Origin: Burkholderiaceae bacterium | Lineage (GTDB): Bacteria; Pseudomonadota; Gammaproteobacteria; Burkholderiales; Burkholderiaceae_E | Length of the DNA stretch: 5,204 nt | Reading direction: 5' to 3' | Assembly (NCBI GenBank): GCA_019428955.1 | Contig: JAHYJF010000244.1 | Span: forward strand, 1-5,204 | In this document: in pieces, positions 5,091-5,204 of the stretch | How the letters are laid out: each line of letters starts with the position of its first letter | Position numbering within the stretch: position 1 is the stretch's first letter | Notes under the pieces: generated by a model | Told to the model about the DNA's origin: nothing | Seen by the model: only the letters and a program-made list of their open reading frames with translations | Database searches by the model: none | Translations under genes and position numbers: made by a program

Positions 5091-5204
5091 CCAGCCGGCG
5101 TTCTTCATTTCTGCGCGCTACCGCGGAGAATGTTGCTCCAGTTCACACGACGGGAGCAGGCGATGGAGCGAATCAGAGGACGGCGGTTGGATGCCCGGGG
5201 GTGG
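5080..5204 (+). mobile_element. Possible left end of an IS66-like insertion sequence
   Basis: Three hints point this way. The sequence GTAACCG/GTAACCA at 5080-5093 begins with GTAA, as the terminal inverted repeats of IS66-family elements commonly do. The frame at 4929 ends abruptly there. A new gene starts 83 bp in, with an N-terminus resembling IS66-type accessory TnpA. The right end and target duplication are outside the window. If the element starts at 5080, the preceding 8 bp, GCCGAAGC (5072-5079), would be expected as the duplicated target. Confidence 0.35.
5163..5204 (+). CDS. Partial gene start, possibly IS66-type TnpA accessory protein
   Basis: Only 14 codons are visible (MERIRGRRLDARGW), open to the window end. 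The ATG is preceded by GGGAG at 5152-5156 with a 6-nt spacer, so a real start is likely. From memory, the basic RGRR followed by LDARGW recalls the N-termini of IS66-family TnpA accessory proteins, which continue into a helix-turn-helix. Fourteen residues are too few for a firm call, and any other gene remains possible. Confidence 0.4.
   Translation, partial: MERIRGRRLDARGW

Noticed and set aside
1..5204. CRISPR arrays, tRNA or rRNA genes.
   Set aside because: No regularly spaced direct repeats, no tRNA-like cloverleaf segments and no rRNA sequence were seen on either strand.

Overview
The window looks like an accessory, horizontally acquired region from a high-GC proteobacterium. A beta- or gammaproteobacterial host is my guess, based on base composition by eye and on protein families; no rRNA, tRNA or housekeeping gene is present to fix the taxon.

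Left block (1-946, minus strand): a tightly packed mobility module. A 72-aa small protein, a DUF2924 protein and the N-terminus of a large serine recombinase (cut by the window edge) are joined by two 4-bp ATGA stop/start overlaps, so they are probably co-translated. The recombinase shows the YTRKS catalytic motif. Positions 947-1071 are non-coding and hold only weak repeats.

Centre block (1072-3532, minus strand): a three-gene operon. In transcription order it encodes an XRE-family helix-turn-helix regulator (GTG start at 3532), an ImmA/IrrE-type zinc metallopeptidase (HEFGH motif, ATGA overlap with the regulator) and a 404-aa alpha-helical, TPR-like protein of unknown function 17 bp downstream.

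Divergent control region (3533-3736): a consensus-like promoter (TTGACA, 18-bp spacer, GACAAT) points right. It is followed at once by a perfect 7-bp-arm inverted repeat, CGTTCGG-TACA-CCGAACG. More CCGAA half-sites lie near a TATTAT -10 candidate for the leftward operon. This is the arrangement expected if the XRE protein represses both directions and the metallopeptidase relieves that repression, as in ImmR/ImmA and DdrO/IrrE.

Right block (3737-5204, plus strand): a 409-aa protein I cannot assign to a family, then a short 53-aa reading frame (4929-5090) overlapping its end with an excellent Shine-Dalgarno. That frame stops exactly where the sequence GTAACCGGTAA begins. After it comes a new start at 5163 (MERIRGRRLDARGW...), which resembles the beginning of an IS66-type accessory TnpA. 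A plausible reading is that an IS66-like element truncated the gene downstream of the 409-aa protein, but the window ends too soon to prove it.

The main candidate for an undescribed system is the regulator/metallopeptidase/404-aa operon facing the inducible 409-aa gene and its damaged downstream partner, carried beside a serine recombinase module.
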